Source: Parus major (taxonomy: Eukaryota > Chordata > Aves > Passeriformes > Paridae). Taken from it: a stretch of DNA of 64,000 nucleotides. The notes below the pieces were generated by a model. It was not told the origin of the DNA. It saw nothing but the letters and a program-made list of their open reading frames with translations, and ran no database searches. The translations under genes and the position numbers were made by a program. Shown piece after piece: positions 1 to 11,800 of the stretch. The stretch spans positions 7,279,433-7,343,432 of the forward strand of contig NC_031783.1 in assembly GCF_001522545.3 (NCBI RefSeq). Reading direction: 5' to 3'. The number at the start of each line of letters is the position of its first letter. Within the stretch, counting starts at the first letter, position 1.

Positions 1-335
1 CTCTCCCCACCAATACACTCATACCCAGCCTGCAGCTTGTAAGAGACTTCCATCATCTGCTCTCAAGATCAAAATCATATGCAAATCTTCTCACACAAGA
101 AGGCAGAAAATTACTTGTTATGAAAATTTAAAACACTGCAGTCTGTCTAAAAAAAGAATCTATCACGTGTATGATTTGTCACAGATTATGACCAGCATTC
201 ACAACCTTTTTAAAAGTACATTACATGACAGAACTGCACTACATCACATTTATCTCAAATTTATTTGGTGAATTAGTAGTTTAAAACACTGTATAGAGGG
301 TTTTGTTGTTGTTTGGTTTTAAATAAATCACATAC

Positions 336-399
336 CTCTATTTGAATATTCCTGGAAAAACTTGAAAACTACTACTGGTGAACTCAATTCATCTTCAAC
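336..399 (-). CDS. PDXDC1: PDXDC1 coding exon (probable exon 14)
   Basis: A 64-nt exon encoding VEDELSSPVVVFKFFQEYSN and R plus one base. It continues directly from the previous exon (human VEDELSSPVVVFRFFQE). The acceptor is CTTGAAG and the donor is GTATGT. No further coding exon of this gene was recognised in bases 1-335. Confidence 0.92.
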
Positions 400-3300
400 C
401 TTCAAGAGAAAAAAAATATTTTCTCCTGTTTTTTAAAGATGTAACACCATGCACAATTCCTTACACTGCTAAGCAAAGCTTGAGCTCTCTTGGAAATCAC
501 CCGAGAATCACTGGGAAACATCAAGGAAGTTCCAGCAGGAAAAGTAAGATTATAATTGATCCTGCCTGGATCAGTTTGGAGAAATTGACTGGGCTACTTC
601 TGCAGACAATCTGAGGGTACTTTTCACCATCCTAAAAATGCAGGATTTGTTTAAATAGAAAGGTAAGTGATACAGTAACTTGATCTCCCAAGGCCTTTAA
701 TACTCTACAGCTCACTCAGTAAGCTGACTATATTTTCTATACATCAAATACCAACTAAAATTCAGGTGTGGGGGTCAGGGAGTAAAATCACCAAACCCTG
801 TTGGACAGGACATATCACAGAAACTGAATATGGAATGAGTACATAAACTGTAATTTCTAAACCTATTTCTGGTTTAAAAACCTCAGCTGGGATAATTTTT
901 GCATACAGCTTCACAAGGTTCACAATATGATCTCAACAGCAGGGTAAGATACAGCAGAATATATTACAGACACTTAGGGAAACTGGTTTCATAGATGTAT
1001 TACTGAGCAAACCCATGTTCTAAATAGAATTAAATCAAGCTCTGAACACAACTTCTGGATGCTCTTCTGCACTCCCCTGGGTGCACCAGTACAGAGCAAT
1101 GGAACAAACACGATCCAGAGGCCACACACAGCCAAGCCATGAGATTTCATGGAACACCAGAACTTAATTAGAAAGATCCCAAGTGTCTTCAAAACAGTGC
1201 CTATGATTCACATAATATTTTTAAATAACTTACTCTAGTCAAAGTTATTCTTATCATTTAACAGGCAGAAACGAAGATATACAACCAAAGTATTAAAAGT
1301 AGACTGTACCGAAGTCTTAATGAAATCCAGGTTTTTCAAGTTTTCCAGCAGCCTTTGACTCTAGAGGACCAGAGCAGAGGAAGAACAAATGGAGGTGAGA
1401 AATAGTTTTAGCAGTTATTTTAAAAAACATTAAACAGTGACAATTTTTGAGCAAACCCCTCCAACATGTCAGACTCATCCAGTTTTAATTTGTAAATTTG
1501 GAATGGAATAGAAAAATATTTTCTGGGTTTAGCAAAACACTAACTACAAAGCATGACATTTAAGAAATAATTTTTTGCATATAAGTGCTGCATTTTGTAA
1601 CTAACACATTATATTGGACCTTTTATTGAAGTAAGGGCTCCAAACACAGTGTACTTGTACCTCAAGAAATGTTTTGAAGTCCTTTTTACTAAAAATAATT
1701 TACTATTACTTAAATCAATAGAATGCCAAGTAGAGTAGGAAAATAAAGACTCTTTAAAAAGCTTTCAAGCAAAAATAGTTAAGAGAAGTGACAAAAAAGG
1801 AAATTATATTACTTCATTGTCTAGGAAGAACACTTTTTTCTCATTTATAAAACTACACATACAATCTAATAGCAAAAGCACACCTCTCCTTCAAACATTT
1901 TCCTGTGCTTTCATTGTGGGTATAACAACGTGACCCAAAGTTATACTGTCAACAACTGCAGTATTTTAGTTGAATCTTTACAACACATCACAACAACCAG
2001 AAAGATCTGTCAAGAGCTGTCATACATCATTGCTGAGCTGTTGCTCACCAGTTGTGAGGCATGTTTTATCCTCTCCACAATGCCATCATGGCCCAGGTAC
2101 TGCAAGGAGAGCCACAGGGGCAGGGCACGGAGCTTCTCCACGGGCTGGCTCGATGTCAGCCCCGCTGCCAAGGACTGAGGAGGAAAACAAACAAACCATT
2201 GTTAACCTCTCTTCAATGCTGCCACTTCCTCCAGCTTTGGAAATTATAATTTAGATGCTTATGAAGAATATGGCAGCACACTGATCCCAGGAGCTCAAGA
2301 ATGGTGAGTGAGAATCTGAACATACCAAGGATGGATCCTCGTGTCTGTAGAGTGTCACTGCAGGCACTGCTGGGAGCCCCAGCCAGGAACCCAGAGTCAG
2401 AGTCATGCTGTCACATTTTGTAGCAGCCTGAAGTTTATTACAATAAGCACAATATAAGCCATATATATCTTGATTAACCTTACACAAGCATATTTTCAAG
2501 TTTCTATAAATACAGTGAAACATACCAGTACAGAAGAGGAGACATAACCCAAAGCCAAAGTTGCCAGATTCACGCTGGAAAAAAAAAGTGGGTTTAACAT
2601 ATATTAAATATGTATTAAGAGACAGCATTTTAATCTGCAGTTTAAATATTTCATACTGATGTGTAAAGGGAGGTAATTTTTGTTCATATATTTTTCATTA
2701 ACAATGCAAGAGATGTTGCTACTTAGTATTCTGAGATTGAAAACTCAAAAGTAAAAACCTACCTCATTCTAAAAATTTTCAGTCCAACGTTTGGTGAAAT
2801 CATCACTCAAGGTCATACCCATAATTTAGCATCTATTTGGTATCAGAAATAAATAGTATGCAAATACAGCTATTCTACAAAGTACCAAGAGAAACAGTCT
2901 TCATTTCAGCTTCAAAAATATAATCTTAGAGCACTGGAGTCTTCATTGACATTGTCAAGTTCTTGGAATTTCTTTTTCTCTTGGTTTAATTCTCCTCCCA
3001 GTTCAGCTGCAAACTGCTCTTGCTGCAGCCTTCTTGACAACCTTTACTGAAGTGTCATTTCATCCTCAATAACCACTGTATAATGTCCTCCCTGACTTAG
3101 GAGGTCTTTTCAGGCCTCCCTGGCCTAGAAGGAATTTTTATTCATATTTCAAGCTCTTCAGATCAAAAGCAGATAAGATTACCATCTGAATAAAAGTGAT
3201 CACTAATCTGTGCTGAAATTACCTCTCCAATTAATTCTTCCTGTCTATGTAAATCAATTTCTATCTCACAATAACAAAATTACAGCCATATAAAATGCTT

Positions 3301-6300
3301 ACCATGACAAAACTCAAGTTGTCCCTATGGCTCTTTGTGAGCTGTCAAATTAGATGCTGTCTATCAGTCAGACTTTTTAATGAATGCAGTTATACAGAAA
3401 TAAGTCCCCAGTTCCATACCCTTCCACATGGAGCCACATCTTGTACTGCTCACAGAGCTCCTTCAGGCGGCCCAGCTTGTCCGTGTGCCCAGCACCTGGA
3501 GTCCCTGGGTTGAACAGGGAAAAGAGAGTGACAGAGGATCTACTAAATGAGCCTCTTGGACCAATGAACATCTCAGATCACTTTCCACGTCCCAAGCAAG
3601 CAACAGTCACCTCCCTCATTCATACTTAGAGCAAATTTTGTACATCTGTTTAATTAACTAGAAGAAAAATGTAATTTTCAAGCTAAAGTTGATGGCACAT
3701 CCATCAAAAAATTCTGAAGTGTTAGTGTAAAAGTGATTTTTAACAAGAGATCTGCACTCACTAAAGTAAGTTAGTCATATTAATACATCAACTGACATAT
3801 GCAGAACTCTAACAGCACAATCCAAATTTAAATCAGTAAAGTAAAATCCCCTTTGGACAGATAATTATTGTGTGGTCATTAAGATTTCTTCCTGCTATTT
3901 CTTCATATGAAATCACTGAGCTGTTTAGGAAAATTTATTTTTATTTTTTTATCATACATGTAGTCATGAAATAGCATGGAGATTTTTGTGATTGTCCACA
4001 GCACTTACCAGCATTGGCCACAAGCAACAAAGGCAGTTTTCCAAACTCAACATCATCTTTAATCAGTCTGTCCAACAAAGCAACATCCTGGTATCAGTAA
4101 GAAAACAATATATTTGTCAAATACTGAATTGTTTCTGCTGAACTGGGAAAATGCATTAAGATTGAAAATGAACAGCATTCTGAAGTTCTGAAAGGAAACA
4201 TTCTCAATGTCTTTGTTTTTTGGCTTGCAAAACATTTGGTTTTCTTCTTCTCAAAGGCAAAATAATCTGAAGGCCAAATAAAGCATTTGTGAAAAATAAA
4301 ACACAAATACACCACATAGTTTGTGAAAGTACTCCAACTATTCCTATGCTAGAAATCTTGCACTAAAAAAGCACTTTACTTAAAAGTCATTAAAATATTT
4401 TGCAAATGACAAGACTAAGAGAAAACCTGCTTTTAGAAAATTTCCATCTATGATTCACACAGCTTTAACACAGAAGACTTAGAGGTTGAAAAAGTAAATG
4501 TATTAACAGCTTTTCCTAACAGCATACTTGATATTCATTTAATGAGCTTAAAAACCAACCAACCAAAGCACAGAGAGAGCTCTTAGGGAAGGCAAACTTA
4601 CCATTTGGTGCTGAGATCCAAACATAGTGTTACAAGGCACACGACACATGCAGGAAAGGGGCAACCCTAACTGCAATAGAAATGATGGAATTTCAACTGA
4701 GAAATACTCTTTTCACATGTTCACAAATACAGAGTGACACAAAAGCCAGTGTGACAATAGAAACCTTTCTGCTAAAACTTATAATCAAATTAGTAAGGAA
4801 AAAGCACAGGACAAATTATGTATGTTTGGGCTCAGGTCTATCTCACATGACCAAGAGCCTATGTAAAGCACAATGTAACCTAGAAACAATCACTCATTTT
4901 TTAAAAAGTTAACGTGCAGAATCCTTTTGCTGGAAATATTCAGAAAATTTGTCTTCCTCCCACTGTATCAATGCTGCAAAACACAGGCTGTAAATAAAAA
5001 CTCAAAGTATTTTTCCCAGACAAAAGGTTTATTTTAAATGCATGATCAATTACAGCTGAGGTTATGCCCAGTATGGACTCTGCTTCCTTTGCTGTTATTT
5101 CCACCATAAGGAAAAGTGAGTTGTCAAAATCCCCAAAGCTATGCAGGCAATATGAAGCCAGAACCAGGTAGGTTCTAATTGCAGCCAAAACCCCCCTGAC
5201 TGACCTTACCTGATTACAGAGAGCTTGGCCCAGGCCTGTTCTGGCTGCAGAGCTGATGTATATGACAGGCTGCTTAGTGTAGAGCACATTGAACCCCTCG
5301 AGTGTATAATCTTCATAGCGGGTGTGAATTACAAGTCGACAGATTTTTAGGAGACCTTCACGATCATCTTCATGATAATAGGCTGATCCATTCTCATACC
5401 TGCAAGAAAAGCCAAGTAAACATGAGCAACAAAACCAACACTCAGTTTAGGGACTAAAATGACACTGACCAACAAAAAAGCTTGCCACAGAGAAGATAAT
5501 CAAAACCCTTCTATTTTCCCAGGCTAAAGTAGATTAAAAGAAAACTTTTACAAGGCAGGCTGAGATTAACAATGAGAGAAGCCTAGCATATATTTTCATT
5601 TAGACTCAAAGTAAGAAAGAAAAGAACATCTGGGTTCCTTTAAGATTGTCTTTAGAGAGTTCAAAACCTTGCTTACTAAAAGTGGAGTGTGGGAGGAAAC
5701 ACACAAAAGGCTTCATTCTGGTTTTAACACAGATTTAAATTCTGGACTGCTAATTTTGAAGATAATGCAACCTGATAGTCTTTAGGCTAGGTTAAGGTTG
5801 TGTCTCAAACCTTCCAAGGATTTCTAACTTTGTGGCACAGTGGTTTCTTTTGTTGACATCGTCAGTCGAATCACATCCATTTTTAAACATTATCACTACG
5901 TTATCACACAAGTTACTCCCAGGGACTCACCTGAAAAGCCTGCAGAGCCAGAGAGTAGTGTCAGAAAGGATCCTTGTTGTAAGTTTTCTCAGTCTTTCCC
6001 TGTCCAGCACAGATATATAAGCAGCCAAACTATGTCCCAGTAGAGCCATGTGACCCTGTTCACCAACGTTCTGAAGTCTGCAAGCCAGAACAGAGGAACT
6101 GCCAACCAAATCCAAGTCCTGGGCATTACAGTAATATGGGGGTTATGGATTTTTAATGTAGACTGGCAGAATTGGTTGAGTTGTGATTTAAATATTTAGC
6201 AGAGAGAAGTGCAGTACATCCTCCTGCATGCCATACTCAGCTGCCAGTGCACACAGAGCACTTCACTTGGCCCAGCTGCTCACAGAAACAGCTCCTGCTT

Positions 6301-8899
6301 TTGAAACAGCCAGCATGAGCTGGAACCAAGCACCTTATCTGCACTGGGACTTGAAAGTGCATTAATACCCTTCTACACACAGAAAACTCAGGATACTTGC
6401 ATTACTATTTTTAGAGGCACAGCTTTTCTTTGTTTGTTGGGGTTTTTTTTTGGGGTTTTTTTTTTTAAATCTTAAGTATGCTTTTTGAATTTTAGTTTTC
6501 AATAATCCTCTGCAGATCAGTTAGTATTATTTCCATTTTACTGAAAAATGGAAACAAATTTTATTTTCTTTCATTTTAAAATCTACAGAGACACATGCTC
6601 TATTGCATTCAAAGCTTTAAGACTTTCTGACATAAAACAACTTTCAGAAAGTGGAAAAAAATAAGCTGTCACATGAGAAACAGCTCCCTTGTATAACTCA
6701 ATCGAGTAATTAGTAATGGAAGCTTTGTAATTGTAAGAAAGCCAAGCCTCATGCCATTATTGTACTTCACTATACAATGTAAGGTGCCTTTAAAAAAGTT
6801 ACCTAATTGGACAATATTTTGTGCAACTTTAAATATATAATATATATATATTTATATATACAAGTATATATACTAAAACATAGAGTGAAATTATATATAT
6901 TGTAACACATATAGAACACAATTTTAAGTGGATAAGTTCTAGAGTGATTAGAATATTAAAACAGTAACTGATATTTGCCTTACCTGTAGGACTGCGAAGT
7001 TTCCTCTTCCTCCTCTCCATGCATTAGGTTCTGAACTAACTGAAGTATGCTCACCATATCCTGGCCACTGGGAGGGAAAACAAATCCACATTAAAGAGAC
7101 ACAAACAAGTAAATATCAGCATCTAAAAGAGGTCATCTGGGACACTGCACTTTTACTGAAAGCTGAACAGGCAACAGAAATGGTTCCTTGGTCTCAGAAA
7201 AACTGATCACAAAGATGAGAATGCTGAATCAATTCAAAACCCTACTTGCTTACAGTAGAAGACAAAGAAAAATAAATCTCCTGATACCTGAAAATTTGGT
7301 CTGAAAAGCCTGACTTGCCAACATTGAATTCTTATTGCAACACAGCCAACCAAGCCAACAAGGTAGTAACTAAGGATCCACATTTTGCTTCGTGTGAACC
7401 AGCTTCAGTTCATAACTCAGCACATCTCTTCAACAATTCCCTACAAATCTCAGATTCTGGCAGATAAGCTACATTAGACTTCTCACATGACATGGTAAAA
7501 CTGGAAAAGATCTACAACACCTCAACTTTTATAACTCCAACTAAAATTTGCAGTAGTGTAAGAACTTACATTGTCAGTTTAAATTGTTTTTTTTCATAGA
7601 GAAGATAACTCAGGGTCTCCACTCAAAACCAGGGTTAGTTTTTACACAGCAGAGACTTAAATAGCTTTTGCAATATTTTCTGAAGTGCTAGCCTGTGCTG
7701 CAGGATCGTCTCCCACAGAGGACACAACCAATTTAAATCTTCATTTTCAGGTACAATGATCTTACCTGCCTTATGCACACGAGCTCTGTTTAATTTCTAT
7801 AGACAACTGTGCTGAAAATGTGGGAGGTTTCTAGGGTTTGGGTTGGGTTTTTTGAGGTTTTTTTTTTTTTACTGTGTTCTACCTTATCAGTCTCAGGGGT
7901 TTTTTTTTAATCTGGGTACTTTAATTCAACAGAAGTCTATATTTACTTTGAGTCAATCACAACTGCAGGCACCACGACTTCATCAGATTCCAAGAGTTCA
8001 AAATTTCAGTCACCAAGGACAAGTAATCTTTTTTTTCTTTTCTACATGAAAATTAAAATAGTTGGTATGGTTATAGTACTACCTTTTTTCCCCTATGTGA
8101 GTATGAGAATGTTTATTATGATGCCTGAAAAATGTTAACTTTTCCATTAATGCAAGTTGGTTAGAAAACAAAGATTCTATGTATAGCTTAAGATTTTGAA
8201 AAGAGCCTTATCTAAAAATTGCTGCTGCCTACCTGCCTTGGAGTGGTCCAGGAATATCCTTCCGTGCATATTTCTTTTCATTTTCCTCCTCCACTTTCCT
8301 AAGTTAAAGACACAGAATAAACTCTGTATTTGTTTGTGTTTGATAACATCAAATATGTAATTGATTTTGATTTGCAGAAATACATACTGATATGTATCTA
8401 TTGCACTGACAACAGGTTCAGAAATAAACCAGATGAGATTGACACAAAAGTTTAGTTCAGACTGAATTAAAGAGTTCCCCGGTACTGTTGGGGTTCTCAA
8501 TTCTTTAACAGAAAGCTTAGAGAAGAATCATATATATAGGAATCAAAAATTACTTGCACTGCAATAATAACAAAAAAAAAGTTCTAACTTTGAAAAACAG
8601 ATTTGTTTTGGGTATTAGAAAACATGCATAAATATGTATACATTTACTTTAAAAATCCCAGCATTTGAGGAACAAAGACGATTTGTATAGGTGTAAGTTC
8701 AGAATGACAGCATGACTTTAAACTACCAGGAAAATGAGGGGTTTTTCTGCCTAATGCCAGTGACACAAATAATCCTCCCCTTAGCACAAACAGCTGTTGT
8801 TTTTTATTGTATCCTTTGCACACACCTCTGGTTGTCTTCCAGCATCTTCATTGCTTCGTTCAGATTCTTCCCCATTTCTGCTAGAGTAGGATCCACCAT
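336..8899 (-). CDS. PDXDC1: PDXDC1, 5' half of gene (13 coding exons, partial)
   Basis: Gene-level entry; the exons are listed separately. Minus-strand exons at 8826-8899, 8233-8298, 6984-7067, 5931-6077, 5210-5399, 4602-4670, 4009-4087, 3420-3504, 2526-2574, 2326-2427, 2049-2174, 1310-1360 and 336-399 join without any frame break into about 395 residues. These closely match the N-terminal half of human PDXDC1 as I remember it (for example the segments EQGHMALLGHS and WLGLPAVPAVTLY). Every intron is GT-AG and every phase agrees. The protein has the group II PLP-dependent decarboxylase fold, but its reaction and substrate are not established. The usual PLP-lysine motif is not seen (exon 2326-2427). 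The first exon is missing, probably in the gap at 14497-14749. The remaining 3' half lies left of base 1. The human protein is about 790 residues, so roughly half is present. Confidence 0.96.
1310..1360 (-). CDS. PDXDC1: PDXDC1 coding exon (probable exon 13)
   Basis: A 51-nt exon encoding SQRLLENLKNLDFIKTS, equivalent to human SQRLQESLKKVNYIKIL. It is too short for a simple ORF call and was found from homology and phase. The acceptor is CTCTAG and the donor is GTACAG, which is weaker than the others. Confidence 0.88.
2049..2174 (-). CDS. PDXDC1: PDXDC1 coding exon (probable exon 12)
   Basis: Exactly 42 codons, SLAAGLTSSQPVEKLRALPL through WLSLQYLGHDGIVERIKHAS and QL. It matches human VAGLTSNKPTDKLRALPLW. 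The acceptor is CCTCAG and the donor is GTGAGC. Confidence 0.96.
2326..2427 (-). CDS. PDXDC1: PDXDC1 coding exon (probable exon 11)
   Basis: Encodes 34 residues: AATKCDSMTLTLGSWLGLPA then VPAVTLYRHEDPSL. This is the stretch where PLP decarboxylases carry the cofactor lysine in a (N/D)PHKW-type motif after DS-x-x-x-(N/D). Here the aligned residues read TLGSW (human TPGPW), so the lysine is not present at that position. The acceptor is CTTCAG and the donor is GTATGT. Confidence 0.95.
2526..2574 (-). CDS. PDXDC1: PDXDC1 coding exon (probable exon 10)
   Basis: A short 49-nt exon encoding VNLATLALGYVSSSVL after completing a Gly codon. These 16 residues match human exactly as I recall it. The acceptor follows a T-rich tract ending in CCAG, and the donor is GTATGT. 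Confidence 0.95.
3420..3504 (-). CDS. PDXDC1: PDXDC1 coding exon (probable exon 9)
   Basis: Encodes TPGAGHTDKLGRLKELCEQY and KMWLHVE, with split Gly codons at both ends. Two AG acceptors are possible. The one at CAACCCAG gives NAG-TPGAGHTDK, the same length as human NAG-TAAVGHTDK, so I chose it over the AG nine bases downstream. The donor is GTATGG. Confidence 0.93.
4009..4087 (-). CDS. PDXDC1: PDXDC1 coding exon (probable exon 8)
   Basis: Encodes DVALLDRLIKDDVEFGKLPL and LLVANA plus one base of a Gly codon. It matches the human LIKDDIERGRLPLLLVANAG region. The acceptor is TACCAG and the donor is GTAAGT. Confidence 0.95.
4602..4670 (-). CDS. PDXDC1: PDXDC1 coding exon (probable exon 7)
   Basis: Exactly 23 codons, encoding LGLPLSCMCRVPCNTMFGSQ and then HQM. 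Human has LGLPFPCLCRVPCNTVFGSQ. The acceptor ATTGCAG precedes TTAGGG, and the donor is GTAAGT. Confidence 0.95.
5210..5399 (-). CDS. PDXDC1: PDXDC1 coding exon (probable exon 6)
   Basis: The largest exon seen, with 63 residues from YENGSAYYHEDDREGLLKIC to ARTGLGQALCNQ. This is part of the decarboxylase-like domain. The acceptor is TTGCAG and the donor is GTAAGG. The frame stays open past the donor for some 80 codons, but that is intron read-through. Confidence 0.96.
5931..6077 (-). CDS. PDXDC1: PDXDC1 coding exon (probable exon 5)
   Basis: Encodes 48 residues beginning LQNVGEQGHMALLGHSLAAY and ending with TTLWLCRLF plus a split Arg codon. This is near-identical to the human segment GEQGHMALLGHSLGAYISTL. 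The acceptor is CTTGCAG and the donor is GTGAGT. Confidence 0.96.
6836..6875. repeat. AT-rich TATA simple repeat
   Basis: Imperfect alternating AT/TA tract in a PDXDC1 intron. Confidence 0.8.
6984..7067 (-). CDS. PDXDC1: PDXDC1 coding exon (probable exon 4)
   Basis: Encodes GQDMVSILQLVQNLMHG followed by an acidic run (five Glu) and TSQSY. It is in phase with both neighbours: split Ser at the start, split Arg at the end. The acceptor is CTCCCAG and the donor is GTAAGG. Confidence 0.95.
8233..8298 (-). CDS. PDXDC1: PDXDC1 coding exon (probable exon 3)
   Basis: Encodes KVEEENEKKYARKDIPGPLQ and then G, completing the split Arg codon at its start and leaving AG of a Ser codon at its end. The acceptor is AACTTAG and the donor is GTAGGC. 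The human counterpart is the charged linker ending IPGPLQG. Confidence 0.93.
8826..8899 (-). CDS. PDXDC1: PDXDC1 coding exon (probable exon 2)
   Basis: Encodes MVDPTLAEMGKNLNEAMKML and then EDNQ plus two bases of an Arg codon. The acceptor is AAAAG before ATG and the donor is GTGTGT. In human, the matching residues follow a short first exon (MDASLEKI). Here the exon's first codon is itself ATG, so it could also serve as a start codon. Confidence 0.94.
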
Positions 8900-11800
8900 C
8901 TTTTAGGAAAAATATAGCAACTTTCAAGAAAAGATCAAAACCAATTTGTCTTACTACTTACTACTGTCTCTACAATCTAATAAATACTAGAAGGGGTTAA
9001 AACCTCAACATTTGGACCTAGAAAGACAAGAAAGTATCCTTTGAGACTTCCCTAGATAAGAATTAAAATGGCATCGTTCCCTGCCATTACCCCAGCAGAC
9101 TTTAACACAGTAATTTTCAAAACAGATGAGAAACCTAACCCAAATACTCTAGTAAATCTAATTTTTCCTATTTCTTGTACCTTTAAACCAGTTTTTAATC
9201 TTAACTAATTGGAGAAATACCCTTTATGTAGACAAAAGAGTGCAACTAACCTGTAGCAGGTAGCTAAGACAGGCTGACATGCAGCAATTACCCTCCAGTT
9301 GCACAGAACAGCCAAAAATCCTGATCTCACTGCTGAAATCAGGTAACCACAGATAATTGCCACGATGGAAGAGTTTAAAAATCATGGAATGTATTTGTCC
9401 TGAACTGATGACAAGCTCAAAGTATTTCCCAAAGAACTGCTCTGGCTTTGAAGAAGTCTCCTTCATAATCTTTAACCCAAGAGCCTGACAGAAGCTTGTG
9501 ACACTGACACAAGACCCCTGGACAGGAGCATTTGTCCATTTAAGGATTAGATGCCACTTGAACCTTCCAGAGAATGTGGAAGGTGTCATCTGGCAGAGCC
9601 TGATTTACCTATATTTGAAATTAAATATATAGCCCAGTGTGAGGGTAGAAGGTGACACCACTGCTAAGCCCCATCACGTTAGACAGCAAAAGCCCCCAAG
9701 ATACTCAAGTGACCCCATTACAGAGCCCCCTCTCCCTGCCTCTGCATAACCTCCACAAATTCAACACCAGGTCATCATCCACGTACCAAAGACCCTGGTG
9801 CTTACCCCTGCAGGCTGCTGCTAAGGTTGGGGGGATGGGGAGGGACAGGGGTTGTTTAAAGAAAAAAAAACCCAAAGGCAATGCATTCACTCAGACAGAT
9901 GCAGACACAAAAACAAATTTAATCACAGAAGGTAGTGGGATTCATTTACATGAGGATTTTACACTATTTTCATCCAGAGGACTGATCAAGAAAGGAAAAA
10001 AAAATTAAGTTGAGAGTTACCATATGTTCAAAGACTATTTTTAACCAAATATTTTGAGATTTAACTCACATTACAGCAAGTGGTAGGTGGCTGAGAGAAT
10101 CAGTAGCTGGGCATGGGCACGGTGATCAGACCAAGACTGACAATTCTCTATTCCGTGGCGTTGGAAAGGGCAAGTAACAAATGTTTAGGGAGAAGAACAA
10201 AAGAAAAGAGCAAGTACTGAGTAGTACTTTACCATCAGAACTCCCAGCACTCAACAATAAATAGGTTTTTACACTTTCACGCTGACTTGTACAACAACCA
10301 CCACGTATGAGGGCATCAACCTAATTAAGCCCTAAGTGACAAAACAGTACAAATACAAAAAGTTCCAGACCTCATCACAAATTTAAAAAACCCAACACAC
10401 ACCTGCAAGCATCCAGTACTCAGGAGAAAACAGATATAACCAAAGGAAAAATATGAATTTGATCTTTGGCAATATGTCCATACATTTTGAGCGGTTTCCA
10501 GAGTTACACCATGTCAAAGAAACTCCAGAAAGAAGTTTGGAAAAACAAAAATCAGTTTTGCTCCTGCAAGCCCTTAAGGGAGTAAATGATTGGACGAATC
10601 TACTGATTGTGATTATGTCATATAATTTAATTCAGGCTGCCATAAAACATCATCAGTGGCTGGAAGGCAGTTGCTTGAACCTTCCTTAGCATCACATGCA
10701 AATATTCAAACAGATCTGCTGTAAATGAGGACTCAAGATGTAGAGACATTACAAAAAGGGCTCTGAGCTGTTTTTTTTGCTACTAACATAAAATTCACCT
10801 GCTGAAATGACATCAGATGTTAAAAACTGCACATCCTTACCTTGTGACTCATCGTGTCTCACTAATAATTACACACACATGAAACCTTTCTGCCAATAAG
10901 CTGTCAGAAAAACTACATAAAATACAAAATACAACTTTTTTCCAAGTTACACTAAGCTCCGAAAAATGCTATGAAAGCCACAAAGTGACTGAATTCTGAT
11001 AAAGGCTGAATTGGAAAATGAATCCCTTCTGATGTTTTCCAAGAGCTAAGTGGATATGCAACAGTTTATTTTTCTCCCCTGAATTCTGGAAGGAGAAAAA
11101 GCCCATCTTTACCTGCTGCATGCTGAACTTTCTATATGCTCCTTCTCTGCTCACATTAGTAAGGGCATGGAGGTGGGAAGCAGGAGACTTTTTGCTTATT
11201 TTAAGCAGCAAGAAAAATAGGTGTCAAAGTTGCAGCAACAAACCATTTAGTTAAGAAAAGTTTCTGAACACACTTTAATAACAAGAGCAGTAATAAACAG
11301 AGTATTTGTTTCATGGTCTGGAACTGGTTTTGAAAACAACTGTGGGAGGAGTTCTTGAACACTCCCTCCTGAACCACGAGACAGCAAAGGTGTGTAGGGG
11401 GTTAAAGCAGCTGCAGGAAGTTCCTGCACTCAGTCTTTCCTGGATCACAGGCAGCCTTTGACCGGGGGGAGTTACAAGACACACAAACCCTTCCAAGCTC
11501 TAAGGAGGCACCAGCCACTGCTTTTTCCTTCCAGATGTCCATTCAGTATCCCAGCACCTCCTGCCTCTTTCAGCCCCTCACAGACCCTGACATACCGCAC
11601 TCAGCCTGCTTCAAATTTTATCATTCATTGCCTTCAAATGTGTTAATCCAACTCCCTAAGGTTATCCTGCAAAAGCTTTGATGTGTAGTCACTTCCCTGT
11701 TCTGTAACTAATCTGTTACTATTTTATTAAGTACTTTGAACTGTGAACTGTTTATCATTTTATAGGCACGATGTCACACCTTGGAGTCACTTGGCAACTG

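Noticed and set aside
3501..3506. Alternative acceptor nine bases further into PDXDC1 exon 3420-3504
   Set aside because: It would drop three residues relative to human; the upstream AG restores the family length.
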